Positions 1 to 7,891 of a DNA stretch of 36,985 nt are shown here, piece by piece. Numbering within the stretch: the stretch's first letter is position 1; the number at the start of each line of letters is the position of its first letter. Both the position numbers and the translations under genes were made by a program. The notes under the pieces are model-generated. The model made no database searches, was not told the origin of the DNA, and was given only the letters and a program-made list of their open reading frames with translations. Where the stretch lies: NCBI RefSeq assembly GCF_027922425.1, contig NZ_BSFQ01000054.1, forward strand, positions 1 to 36,985, written 5' to 3'. Source of the DNA: Pseudonocardia halophobica (GTDB lineage Bacteria; Actinomycetota; Actinomycetes; Mycobacteriales; Pseudonocardiaceae).

Positions 1-1
1 G

Positions 2-1561
2 CTGCGCTCCCCGGGCGCCACCGCCGGCCGGGCGGCGGGCCTGCTCGCCGAGCTCGGCCGCATCGGGCTGGGCGCGCGCCCGGCCTCGGGCCGCACGGAC
101 GACCCGCGGCACGCCGACCCCGCCTGGGCGGACGACCCGCTGCTGTCCCGGCTGCTCCAGGGCACCCGGGCGGCCCGCTCCTCCGCGCTGGAGCTCGTCG
201 AGGACCTCGCCGCCGACGCCGACGACCCGGACCGCCTCCGGGTCGCCGTCGCCCGGCTCGCCGACCTCCTCGCCCCCGGCACCAACCCGCTGCTGCACCC
301 GCGCGGGCTGCGCGACGCCGTCCGTTCCGGCGGCTCGAGCGCCGTCCGGGCGGTGCGCGCCCTGGCGGCGGACCTCGCGTCCCCGCCGCGGCTGCCCGAG
401 GGCGGCGCCCGCCTCGAGCCCGGCACCGAGACCGCGACCGCGCCCGGCGCCGTCGTGCTGCGCACCCCGCTCTTCGAGCTGATCCGCTACCTGCCCGCCA
501 CCGAGCAGGTCGCCGAGGTGCCGGTCCTGGTCGTGCCGGGCGTGGTGAACCGTTTCCACCTCGTCGACCTCGCCCCGGACCGCAGCCTGGTGCGCCGGCT
601 CGTCGCGGCCGGTCAGCAGGTGTTCGCGTTGTCCTGGCGCGATCCCGGCCCGGAGGACGCGGGGCTGGGGCTCGACGCCTACGCCGAGGCCGTCGTCGAG
701 GCCCTGGCGGCGTGCGAGCGGATCTGCCGGGTGGACCGGACCACCCTGTTCGGCATCTCCACCGGCGGGTTGCTGGCCGCGGCCGTCACCGCGCGGCTGG
801 AGCGGCAGGAACGGGTCGCGGCGCTCGTGCTGGCCGGCACGACGCTCGACCGCGAGCGCTCGCGCACCGGCCCCTCCGCCGCGCCGGTCGACGACGCCGA
901 GGTGCGCGCCGCCGTCGCCTCGATCGGCCGGGCGGGCCTGCTCGACGGGCGCCGGCTCGCCGAGATCCACGCCCTGCTCTGCCCGGAGGCGCTGGTCTGG
1001 CCGGCCTGGGAGCGCCGCTACCTCGCCGGCGTCGACGAGGGCGACATCCGGCCCGATCCGCTGCGCGCCTGGAACCTCGACGCGCTGCACGTGCCCGCCG
1101 CGCTGTTCCGCGACCTCGCCGGGCTGGCCCTGACGGGTGCGCTGACCCGGCCCGGGGCCGCGCACGTCCTCGGCGGCCCGATCGACCTCTCCGCGGTGGA
1201 CCGGGACGTCTACCTGCTCGCGGGCGTCGCCGACCGGGTGGGGAGCTGGCAGGCCGTCTACCGGACCTCGCAGGTGCTGGGCGGCAAGTGCCGGTTCGTG
1301 GCCGTCCCCGGCAGCACGGCGGCCGCGGTGGGCTACGGCACGAACGCGCACCGGGTCGCCGCGGGTGCGGTGTCGGCGGGCAACCCGGCCGACGCCGAGC
1401 GGTGGCGGGCGGCCTCGCACGTCGAGCAGGGCTCGTGGTGGGAGGACCTGGTCACCTGGCTGGGCGAGCGATCGGGCGCCGTGGTCGACGCACCGCCGGA
1501 GCTGGGCGGACGCGGGCTGCACCCGATCCACCCGGCCCCGGGGACCTACATCGGGACCTGA
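2..1561 (+). CDS. PHA synthase (PhaC)-family alpha/beta hydrolase, 5' end outside window
   Basis: The frame is open from base 2 to the TGA at 1559-1561 (519 residues visible), so the start lies upstream of the window. The N-terminal part resembles the PhaC N-terminal region (a DPAW motif, then a PGTNPLLHP stretch). The alpha/beta hydrolase core follows, and the end has the PhaC C-terminal pattern GSWW...W then APG-Y. The nucleophile elbow reads GISTGG (Ser codon 758-760), where PHA synthases have a Cys lipase box. The Asp region (AGVADRVGSW) is kept. At the usual Ser-Gly-His site the sequence is PGSTAAAVG (Thr codon 1316-1318), so the catalytic His seems absent. Family membership is well supported. 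Polyester synthesis is doubtful; an esterase-like or non-catalytic role is an inference. Its end is convergent with the universal stress gene, only 4 bases away. Confidence 0.85.
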   Translation: MRSPGATAGRAAGLLAELGRIGLGARPASGRTDDPRHADPAWADDPLLSRLLQGTRAARSSALELVEDLAADADDPDRLRVAVARLADLLAPGTNPLLHPRGLRDAVRSGGSSAVRAVRALAADLASPPRLPEGGARLEPGTETATAPGAVVLRTPLFELIRYLPATEQVAEVPVLVVPGVVNRFHLVDLAPDRSLVRRLVAAGQQVFALSWRDPGPEDAGLGLDAYAEAVVEALAACERICRVDRTTLFGISTGGLLAAAVTARLERQERVAALVLAGTTLDRERSRTGPSAAPVDDAEVRAAVASIGRAGLLDGRRLAEIHALLCPEALVWPAWERRYLAGVDEGDIRPDPLRAWNLDALHVPAALFRDLAGLALTGALTRPGAAHVLGGPIDLSAVDRDVYLLAGVADRVGSWQAVYRTSQVLGGKCRFVAVPGSTAAAVGYGTNAHRVAAGAVSAGNPADAERWRAASHVEQGSWWEDLVTWLGERSGAVVDAPPELGGRGLHPIHPAPGTYIGT

Positions 1562-1565
1562 TCGG

Positions 1566-2021
1566 TCACGGGACCACGGTCACGGGCCAGCGCCCGGCCC
1601 GGACCACGCGCACGGCCACCGAGCCGAAGAGCCTGTGCCCGGCCTGCACGCTGGCCCCGACGAGGATCGCGTCGGCCCGCTCGCGCTCGGCGACCTGGGT
1701 CAGCGCCGGCACCGGATCGCCGACGACCACCTCGAACGCCACCTCGACGCCGTACTGCGGCCCGAGCTCCTCGGCCCCGGACCGCAGCTCCTGCAGCAGC
1801 GAGTCCTCCTGCGGGTCGGTCACGGCCGCGGCCGCCAGGGGCACCGCCGTGGCGAAGGCGACGGACGGGATCCGGTCGGCGTACACCGCCACGACCCGGC
1901 CGCCCTGCCGGCGGGCCTGGCCGACGGCGTAGTGCAGTGCCCGCCAGCCCGTCTCCGACCCGTCGATGCCGACCACGACGGCCCGCGGGCCGTCGCAGCC
2001 GTACTCGAAGCCGCCGCTCAC
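1566..2021 (-). CDS. Universal stress protein (UspA family), single domain
   Basis: A 151-residue protein with the UspA fold signature: it opens VVVGIDGSETGWRALHYA after a short leader and ends with a VTVVP beta strand. The usual nucleotide-binding pattern G-x2-G-x9-G-(S/T) is altered: the region reads VGASVQAGHRLFGSV, so the second Gly is Val and the spacing is short, which may weaken ATP binding. The GTG start (2019-2021) overlaps the TGA of the upstream MFS gene in a GTGA arrangement, so the two are probably translationally coupled. It is the last gene of the marR-MFS-usp operon. An in-frame extension to 2555 exists but runs antiparallel inside the transporter gene and is rejected. Confidence 0.9.
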   Translation of the reverse strand: MSGGFEYGCDGPRAVVVGIDGSETGWRALHYAVGQARRQGGRVVAVYADRIPSVAFATAVPLAAAAVTDPQEDSLLQELRSGAEELGPQYGVEVAFEVVVGDPVPALTQVAERERADAILVGASVQAGHRLFGSVAVRVVRAGRWPVTVVP

Positions 2022-3304
2022 CGTCGCCCGCCCTCGCGCCCCAGCGCCTGCTCGGCGAGGATCGCCTCCTCCTCGACCGCGGGCACCCGGGTGACGGCCT
2101 CCTCGGCGGCCGCGTCCTCGGCCGCGGCGTTCTCGTCGGCGTCCTCCAGCGCGCGGTGCACCGTGCTCAGCAGCAGCGCCCCGGCGAGGACGACGACCGC
2201 GGCGATCCAGAACGGGACGTGCACGTTCAGGCCCTCGGCCAGCAGCCCCGCGACGAACGGGGCGAGCCCGCCGCCGATGAACCGGACGAAGCCGTAGGTG
2301 GCGCTGGCGACGTTGCGCGGCACCGGCGAGATGCTCATGACCGCGGTCGTGACCAGGGTGTTGTTCAGGCCGACGAACGCGCCGGAGAGGACCACCGCGA
2401 CGATCACGGTGGGCACCGAGCCGGAGAAGGTGCCGATCACCGCGAGGATCACGGCGACGCAGATCAGGCTCCCGTAGAGTGTCCGCGCGGTGCCGAAGCG
2501 GTCCTTGAGCCAGGTGGCGCCGAACACCGCGAAGAGCGCGACGAGCACGCCCCACGCGAAGAACACGGCGCCCAGCCGCAGCGCGGAGAGGTTCATGAGG
2601 AACGGCGCGTAGCCGAGCAGGGTGAAGAAGCCCCAGTTGTAGAGCAGGCCGACCAGGCTCGTGGTGCGCAGGCTGCGGTGCCGCAGGGCGGTCAGCGGCT
2701 CGGAGAGCCTCGACGGCTCGGCGGGCCTGGGGGTCTTGTCCACGAACACGACGGTCGCGACCAGCGCGATCAGCATCAGCGCCGAGACCCCGAAGAAGGG
2801 GCCGCGCCAGGAGATGTTGCCGAGCAGGCCGCCGAGCAGCGGCCCGGACGCGATGCCGACGCCCAGCGCGGTCTCGTAGAGCACGATCGCCCCGCCGAAC
2901 CCACCGCTCGCGGAGCCGACGATCACGGCGAGGCTGGTGGCGATGAACAGGGCGTTGCCGAGGCCCCAGCCGGCCCGGAAGCCGACGATCCCGCCGATGC
3001 CGCCGGCCAGTGCGGCCGCCGCGGCGAACACGACGATCAGCGCCAGCCCGATGACCAGGGTGCGCTTGGCGCCGATCCGGCTGGACACCCAGCCGGTGAC
3101 GAGCATGGCCACCGCGGTGACCACGAGGTAGCTGGTGAAGAGCAGCTCCACCTGGGTGTGGCTGGCGTGCAGCTGCGTCGCGAGCGCGGGCAGGATCGGG
3201 TCGACGAGGCCGATGCCCATGAACGAGATGACACAGGCGAAGGCGACGGCCCAGACGGCCTTCGGTTGCCGGAACGGACTTGCGGACGTGCCGTGAGAAC
3301 TCAC
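2018..3304 (-). CDS. MFS transporter, drug-efflux type
   Basis: A 428-residue integral membrane protein with about twelve hydrophobic segments. It opens with a short polar leader, then a first helix ending in GIGLVDPILPAL, typical of drug:H+ antiporters. The loop between helices 2 and 3 carries the MFS motif-A-like SRIGAKRT. The last 40 or so residues form an acidic, Ala/Glu-rich cytoplasmic tail. The GTG start (3302-3304) overlaps the marR stop as GTGA. Co-transcription with a MarR regulator suggests a regulated exporter of a small hydrophobic compound. The substrate cannot be read from the sequence. Confidence 0.9.
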   Translation of the reverse strand: MSSHGTSASPFRQPKAVWAVAFACVISFMGIGLVDPILPALATQLHASHTQVELLFTSYLVVTAVAMLVTGWVSSRIGAKRTLVIGLALIVVFAAAAALAGGIGGIVGFRAGWGLGNALFIATSLAVIVGSASGGFGGAIVLYETALGVGIASGPLLGGLLGNISWRGPFFGVSALMLIALVATVVFVDKTPRPAEPSRLSEPLTALRHRSLRTTSLVGLLYNWGFFTLLGYAPFLMNLSALRLGAVFFAWGVLVALFAVFGATWLKDRFGTARTLYGSLICVAVILAVIGTFSGSVPTVIVAVVLSGAFVGLNNTLVTTAVMSISPVPRNVASATYGFVRFIGGGLAPFVAGLLAEGLNVHVPFWIAAVVVLAGALLLSTVHRALEDADENAAAEDAAAEEAVTRVPAVEEEAILAEQALGREGGRR

Positions 3305-3852
3305 GACGGCTCCCCCTCGGTACGGGTCTCGCGGGTGGTCGGGGTGCCGGCGGCCTCGCCGCCCGGCCCGGTGGGGCCGGTCGGGGTCGTCGGGTACGGG
3401 GTGTCGGTCAGGGCGGCCAGGGCGTGCGTCGCGCCGAGCAGCGCGCGCCGGTCGTCGGCCGACAGGGTGGTGATCCGCGCGGCGAGGAACTCCGTGCGCC
3501 GGGCGTGCCGGCCCGCGATGTAGGCGCGGCCCGCGGCGGTGGCCGAGACGAGCGTGGCGCGGCCGTCCGACGGGTCGGGGGCGCGCTCGACCATCCCGGC
3601 GGCCTCCAGCCGCCCGACTATGCCGGTCATCCCGGGCTGCGAGGTCCGCTCCTGGGCGGCCAGCTCGGTGACCCGGCGCGGCCCGTGCCGGTCGAGGTCG
3701 TCGAGCACGGCGAGGGCGACGGCGTTCCACTCCTCGGCCCGCAGCGTGCGGCGCAGCCAGCTCGCGGTGCGTTCGAGGACCTGGGCGAGCTCGGCCACCT
3801 GCGCGTCGTCGCGCGCCGGGCGCACGGATGCCGTGGGGGTCACGTGCACCAT
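3301..3852 (-). CDS. MarR-family transcriptional regulator
   Basis: A 183-residue winged-helix regulator. The HTH region contains RVTELAAQERTSQPGMTGIV followed by GRLEAAGMVER, and the wing has DPSDGRAT; this is a clear MarR pattern. The C-terminal 30 or so residues are a Pro/Thr/Gly-rich tail beyond the fold. I chose ATG 3850-3852 because a -10-like TATAGT lies at 3864-3869 on this strand, which puts transcription start only a few bases upstream. The more distal TTG at 3862-3864 would fall inside the promoter. It is first in the operon with the MFS and Usp genes and probably represses it, with release on ligand binding (inferred from the family). Confidence 0.88.
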   Translation of the reverse strand: MVHVTPTASVRPARDDAQVAELAQVLERTASWLRRTLRAEEWNAVALAVLDDLDRHGPRRVTELAAQERTSQPGMTGIVGRLEAAGMVERAPDPSDGRATLVSATAAGRAYIAGRHARRTEFLAARITTLSADDRRALLGATHALAALTDTPYPTTPTGPTGPGGEAAGTPTTRETRTEGEPS

Positions 3853-3860
3853 TACATCAC

Positions 3861-3876
3861 GCAACTATATAAGTGG
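3861..3876 (-). promoter_or_regulatory. Candidate marR promoter -10 and operator
   Basis: An AT-rich island in GC-rich DNA contains ACTATATAAGT (3865-3875), with inverted arms ACT/AGT around ATATA. On the minus strand it gives TATAGT as a possible -10 box. Position and symmetry fit autoregulation by MarR. No convincing -35 was seen. Confidence 0.45.
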
Positions 3877-3913
3877 TCGATGCACCGTGGCTCACACCCG
3901 GATCCCGGAGCGG

Positions 3914-3929
3914 TCGAACGCCTGTTCTA
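3914..3929 (+). promoter_or_regulatory. Candidate LexA (SOS) box
   Basis: The sequence TCGAAC-gcct-GTTCTA matches the actinobacterial LexA operator TCGAAC-N4-GTTCGA at 11 of 12 defined positions. It lies 42 bases upstream of the AT-hook gene (start 3971) and upstream of recCBD on the same strand. This suggests damage control of the AT-hook gene and perhaps of the downstream repair operon. Confidence 0.55.
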
Positions 3930-3970
3930 CGGTCACCCTTGGACGTTCCGCCCGTGAGGAGAGGGAGCAC

Positions 3971-4426
3971 GTGACCGCCGAGACCGAGAGCACCTCGACG
4001 ACCGCCTCGACCGACACCGCCCCGACCGGGGGTGCCGCACCCGACACCGCTCCTTCCGCCGCTGCGACGCCCGAGGGGGGCGCGGCCCCCGCCGGGGCGA
4101 CGGCGGCCGAGCCGGAGAAGCGCAAGCGGGGCCGGCCGAAGGGCTCGACGGCCCGCACGACCCGGGTGGTCGAGCTGACCCTCACCGTGAGCGGCACGGC
4201 CGACGGCGAGTGGCAGGCCGAGCTCAAGCGCGGCACCACCTGGCTCGCCCGGGCGCTGCCGGTGTCGGCGGGCGCGGTGCAGAAGGCCGCGGCCGAGCTG
4301 CACGCCGAGATCTCCGGGCCGATCGAGGAGGTCATCGGCGAGGCGCGGGCCACCCGGGAGGCCAAGGTCGCCGAGCTCGAGGCCCAGTTGGAGCAGGCCA
4401 AGAAGGCACTCGCCGAGCTCGACTGA
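3971..4426 (+). CDS. AT-hook DNA-binding protein with C-terminal helix (DUF6319-like)
   Basis: A 151-residue protein in three parts. Residues 1-48 are a low-complexity Thr/Ala/Pro-rich leader. An AT-hook (KRKRGRPKGST, about residues 51-61) follows. The rest is a compact domain (VELTLTVSGTADGEWQAEL onward) ending in a Glu/Lys/Ala-rich helix with coiled-coil character (KVAELEAQLEQAKKALAEL). The GTG start follows a strong AGGAGAGGGAG ribosome binding site. AT-hooks bind the minor groove of AT-rich DNA, so a nucleoid-associated role is likely. The domain looks like the actinobacterial DUF6319 family, recalled from memory. A LexA-like box upstream and recCBD downstream suggest a link to DNA damage. 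Confidence 0.8.
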   Translation: MTAETESTSTTASTDTAPTGGAAPDTAPSAAATPEGGAAPAGATAAEPEKRKRGRPKGSTARTTRVVELTLTVSGTADGEWQAELKRGTTWLARALPVSAGAVQKAAAELHAEISGPIEEVIGEARATREAKVAELEAQLEQAKKALAELD

Positions 4427-4435
4427 CCCGCCGCG

Positions 4436-4479
4436 CCGATCCCGCGACGATCCCGCGCCGGTCCTGCGCCGGTCCCTCG
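4436..4479 (+). repeat. Degenerate 11-bp tandem repeat, four units
   Basis: Four consecutive 11-mers: CCGATCCCGCG, ACGATCCCGCG, CCGGTCCTGCG and CCGGTCCCTCG. They lie in the 120-140 bp gap between the AT-hook gene and recC. No terminator-like hairpin was seen there. Confidence 0.6.
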
Positions 4480-4570
4480 CCGACGGCCGCCCACCGGTCG
4501 GCGCCGGGCCTGTGGACACGCCGCGGGGGCCTCGCCGGAACCGTCGGTGGGCGTCGCTAACTTGGCCCAC

Positions 4571-7500
4571 GTGTGGGTGGTGCACCGGGCCGAGCGGGCC
4601 GACCGGCTGGCCGACGCGCTCGCCGAGGTGATCGGCGGGCCGGCGGCCGATCCGTTCGTGCCCGAGATCGTCGCGGTGCCCGAGCGCGGCGTCGAGCGGT
4701 GGCTCGGGCAGCGCCTCGCGCACCGGCTGGGCACCGTCGCGGGGGCGGACGGGGTGTGTGCCAACGTCCTCTTCCCGCCGCCCGGGCAGGTCCTCGCCGA
4801 GGCGGTCGACGCCGCCACCGGGACCGACCCGGAGACCGACCCCTGGCACCCGGCGCGCGCGGTGTGGCCGCTGCTGGAGGAGGTCGTCGCGGCCGTCGAG
4901 GCGCCGGGCGAGACGTTCGCGGCGCTGGCCGCGCACCTTTCGCAGAGCGGCGGCAGCCGGACCTACGCCGTCGCCCGCCGCCTCGCCGACCTCTTCGCCG
5001 GCTACGCCGTCCACCGGCCGGACATGCTGCGCGCCTGGTGGGCGGGCTCGCCGCAGGGCGTGCCGGAGGACCTGCGCTGGCAGGTCGAGCTGTGGCGGCG
5101 GCTGCGCGCCCGGATCGGCGTCCCCGGCCCGGCCGAGCGCCTGGAGCAGGCCGAGCGGGCGCTGCGCGCGGACCCGGGCCTGGTCGAGCTGCCGGACCGG
5201 CTGTCGGTGTTCGGTCCCACCCGGCTGGCCGCCGAGCACCTCGCCGTGCTGTCCGCGCTGGCCGAGCACCGCGAGGTGCACCTCTGGCTGCCGCACCCCT
5301 CCCCCGCACTGTGGGGGAAGCTGTCGCCGGCGCAGGGCGCCGCCGTCCCGCGTCAGCAGGACGGGTCGGCCGGCGAGGTGGTCAACCCGCTGCTCCGGTC
5401 CCTCGGGCGGGACGTGCGGGAGCTGCAGCTGCGGCTGCCCGCCGGGGTCGCGGACGTGCACCATCCGGCCGACCCGGCGCCGGCCACCCTGCTCGGGCGT
5501 CTGCAGGAGAACCTGCGGGAGGACCGGCTGCCCGCCGGTGAGCTGCCGCTGCTCGATTCCGCCGACCGCAGCGTGCAGGTGCACGCCTGCCACGGGCCGG
5601 ACCGGCAGGTGGAGGTGCTGCGCGAGATCGTCCTCGGCCTGCTCGCGGCCGACGAGACCCTCGAACCGCGGGACGTCATCGTCATGTGCCCGGACATCGA
5701 GGCGTTCGCGCCGCTGATCTCGGCGTCGTTCGGGCTGGCCGCCGCCCTGCCCGAAGCGGGCGCGGCGGGCGCCGACCCCGAGGACACGCATCCCGGGCAC
5801 CGGCTGCGCGTCCGGCTCGCCGACCGGGCGCTCCGGCAGGCCAATCCCCTGCTGGGCACCGTGTCGGCGCTGCTCGAGCTGGCCGACTCCCGGGTCGCCG
5901 CCTCGCAGGTGCTCGACCTGGTCGGCTCCGCGCCGGTGCGCCGCCGCTTCCGCCTCGACGACGACGCGCTGGACCGGATCGGCGAGCTGGTCGTCCGGGC
6001 CAGAGTGCGCTGGGGGCTCGACGGCGAGCACCGCCGCCCGTTCAAGCTCGACGGGTTCCCGCAGAACACCTGGGCGGCGGGGCTGGACCGGATGCTGCTC
6101 GGGGTCGCGATGGCCGAGCGGCCCGGCGAGCAGGGCTGGCTGGGCACCGCCCTCCCGCTCGACGACGTCGACTCCTCGGACGTCGACCTCGTCGGCTCGC
6201 TCGCCGAGCTCCTCGACCGGTTGCACACGACTCTCGGCGCGCTCGCCGGGCCGCAACCGCTCACCGCCTGGGTCGCGGCACTGCTCGACGGGCTGTCCGC
6301 CCTCACCGCCACCACTGCGTCCGAGGCGTGGCAGGACGCGCAGGCGCGGGCCGAGCTCGCCGAGGTGGTGCGCTCCGCCGGCCCGCAGGGCGGCACCGTC
6401 CCGCTCACGCTGTCGGACGTGCGGGGTCTGCTGGCCGACCGGCTGCGCGGCCGCCCCAGTCGGGCGAACTTCCGCACCGGCACGCTGACCGTCGCCACGC
6501 TGGTGCCGATGCGGTCGGTGCCGCACCGGGTCGTCTGCCTGCTCGGGGTGGACGACGGGGTGTTCCCCCGCACCGGCGCCCCCGACGGGGACGACGTGCT
6601 GGCCCGCGACCCGCGCGTCGGCGAGCGGGACCCGCGAAGCGAGGACCGCCAGCTGCTGCTCGACGCGATCACGGCCGCCACCGAGCACCTGGTCGTGGTG
6701 CACTCGGGCATGAACGAGCGGACCGGGGCGGACCGGCCGCCCGCCGTCCCCCTCGGCGAGCTGCTCGACGCGGTCGACACGACCGTCCGGGTCGAGGACG
6801 GGCGGGCGAGCGAGGCGATCACGGTCCGGCACCCGTTGCAGCCCTTCGACCCGCGGAACTTCACCCCCGAGCTCACCGCGGGGACCACGCCGTTCAGCTT
6901 CGACCGCAACGCCCTGGCCGGTGCCCGGGCGCTGCAGGGCGAGCGCCGCCCCGTGCCCCCGTTCCTCGCCGCGCCGCTCGCGCCGCCGGAGTCCGGCGAC
7001 ACCGTGGAGCTCGACGACCTGGTGCGCTTCCTCGAGCACCCGATGAAGGCGTTCCTGCGGCAGCGGGTCGGCATGGTGCCGCGCTCCGAGGACGAGGAGC
7101 CGGCCGACGCGTTGCCCGTCAGCCTGGGCGGGCTGGACGAGTGGGCGGTCGGGAACCGGATGCTGCGGGACCGGCTCGCCGGTGCCCCGGCCGAGCAGTG
7201 CGTGCAGGCGGAGTGGCGGCGCGGTGAGCTCCCGCCCGGCACGCTCGGCGGGGCGGTGCTGGAGAAGGTCAACAGCGCGGTCGAGCCGCTGGTCGAGGCG
7301 AGCGCGCAGCTGCGGACCGGGGAGCCGGTGTCCCGGGACGTGGCGGCGGACCTGGGCGGGCTGCGGGTCGTCGGCACGGTCGCCGGCCTCTACGGGTCCA
7401 CGCTGGTCACGGTCGAGTACTCGCGGCTCGGGCCGAAGCACCGGCTGCGGGCCTGGGCCCGGCTGCTCGCACTCACCGTGACCCGCCCGGACACCCAGTG

Positions 7501-7891
7501 GCGGGCCGTCACGCTCGGCCGCGGGCGCGGCGGCGGGGCCATGCGCGCCACGATCCGGCCGCTCGGCGCCGACGAGGCCCGGGCGGCGCTGGCGGACCTG
7601 GTGACATTGCACCGCGAGGGGCTGTGCGAGCCGCTGCCGGTCTCCACCCCCTGCACCGCCGCCTACGCGAAGGCGCGCCGGGCGGGTGCGGCGGCGCGGG
7701 ACGCGGAGCTGGCCGCGGCCAAGGAGTGGACGTTCGAGAAGGAGGACGAGGCGATCGTCGCGGTGCTGGGCGCGGACCCGGAGTTCGAGCGGCTGCTGGA
7801 GCAGCGGGGGGTGGTGGAGACCCGGTTCGGCGAGCTGGCCGAGCGGATCTGGCGGCCCCTGCTCGACGCGGAACACGTGGAGTTGTTGTGA
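4571..7891 (+). CDS. recC: RecBCD exonuclease V subunit RecC
   Basis: About 1,106 residues. RecC is the non-catalytic subunit that splits the duplex and scans for the Chi-type sequence. The start is typical of the family (HRAERADRLADALAE then PEIVAVPERGVERWLGQRLA). The middle carries the inactive helicase-like domains with RVVCLLGVDDGVFPR, and the end has the cold-nuclease-like C-terminal region. Order and overlaps with recB and recD confirm the assignment. I chose GTG 4571 because TAACTT (4558-4563) would make it a leaderless start and because it leaves the conserved N terminus. GTG 4547 gives 1,114 residues, and 4577 or 4580 are also possible. The end overlaps recB as GTGA (7888-7891). Confidence 0.92.
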   Translation: MWVVHRAERADRLADALAEVIGGPAADPFVPEIVAVPERGVERWLGQRLAHRLGTVAGADGVCANVLFPPPGQVLAEAVDAATGTDPETDPWHPARAVWPLLEEVVAAVEAPGETFAALAAHLSQSGGSRTYAVARRLADLFAGYAVHRPDMLRAWWAGSPQGVPEDLRWQVELWRRLRARIGVPGPAERLEQAERALRADPGLVELPDRLSVFGPTRLAAEHLAVLSALAEHREVHLWLPHPSPALWGKLSPAQGAAVPRQQDGSAGEVVNPLLRSLGRDVRELQLRLPAGVADVHHPADPAPATLLGRLQENLREDRLPAGELPLLDSADRSVQVHACHGPDRQVEVLREIVLGLLAADETLEPRDVIVMCPDIEAFAPLISASFGLAAALPEAGAAGADPEDTHPGHRLRVRLADRALRQANPLLGTVSALLELADSRVAASQVLDLVGSAPVRRRFRLDDDALDRIGELVVRARVRWGLDGEHRRPFKLDGFPQNTWAAGLDRMLLGVAMAERPGEQGWLGTALPLDDVDSSDVDLVGSLAELLDRLHTTLGALAGPQPLTAWVAALLDGLSALTATTASEAWQDAQARAELAEVVRSAGPQGGTVPLTLSDVRGLLADRLRGRPSRANFRTGTLTVATLVPMRSVPHRVVCLLGVDDGVFPRTGAPDGDDVLARDPRVGERDPRSEDRQLLLDAITAATEHLVVVHSGMNERTGADRPPAVPLGELLDAVDTTVRVEDGRASEAITVRHPLQPFDPRNFTPELTAGTTPFSFDRNALAGARALQGERRPVPPFLAAPLAPPESGDTVELDDLVRFLEHPMKAFLRQRVGMVPRSEDEEPADALPVSLGGLDEWAVGNRMLRDRLAGAPAEQCVQAEWRRGELPPGTLGGAVLEKVNSAVEPLVEASAQLRTGEPVSRDVAADLGGLRVVGTVAGLYGSTLVTVEYSRLGPKHRLRAWARLLALTVTRPDTQWRAVTLGRGRGGGAMRATIRPLGADEARAALADLVTLHREGLCEPLPVSTPCTAAYAKARRAGAAARDAELAAAKEWTFEKEDEAIVAVLGADPEFERLLEQRGVVETRFGELAERIWRPLLDAEHVELL

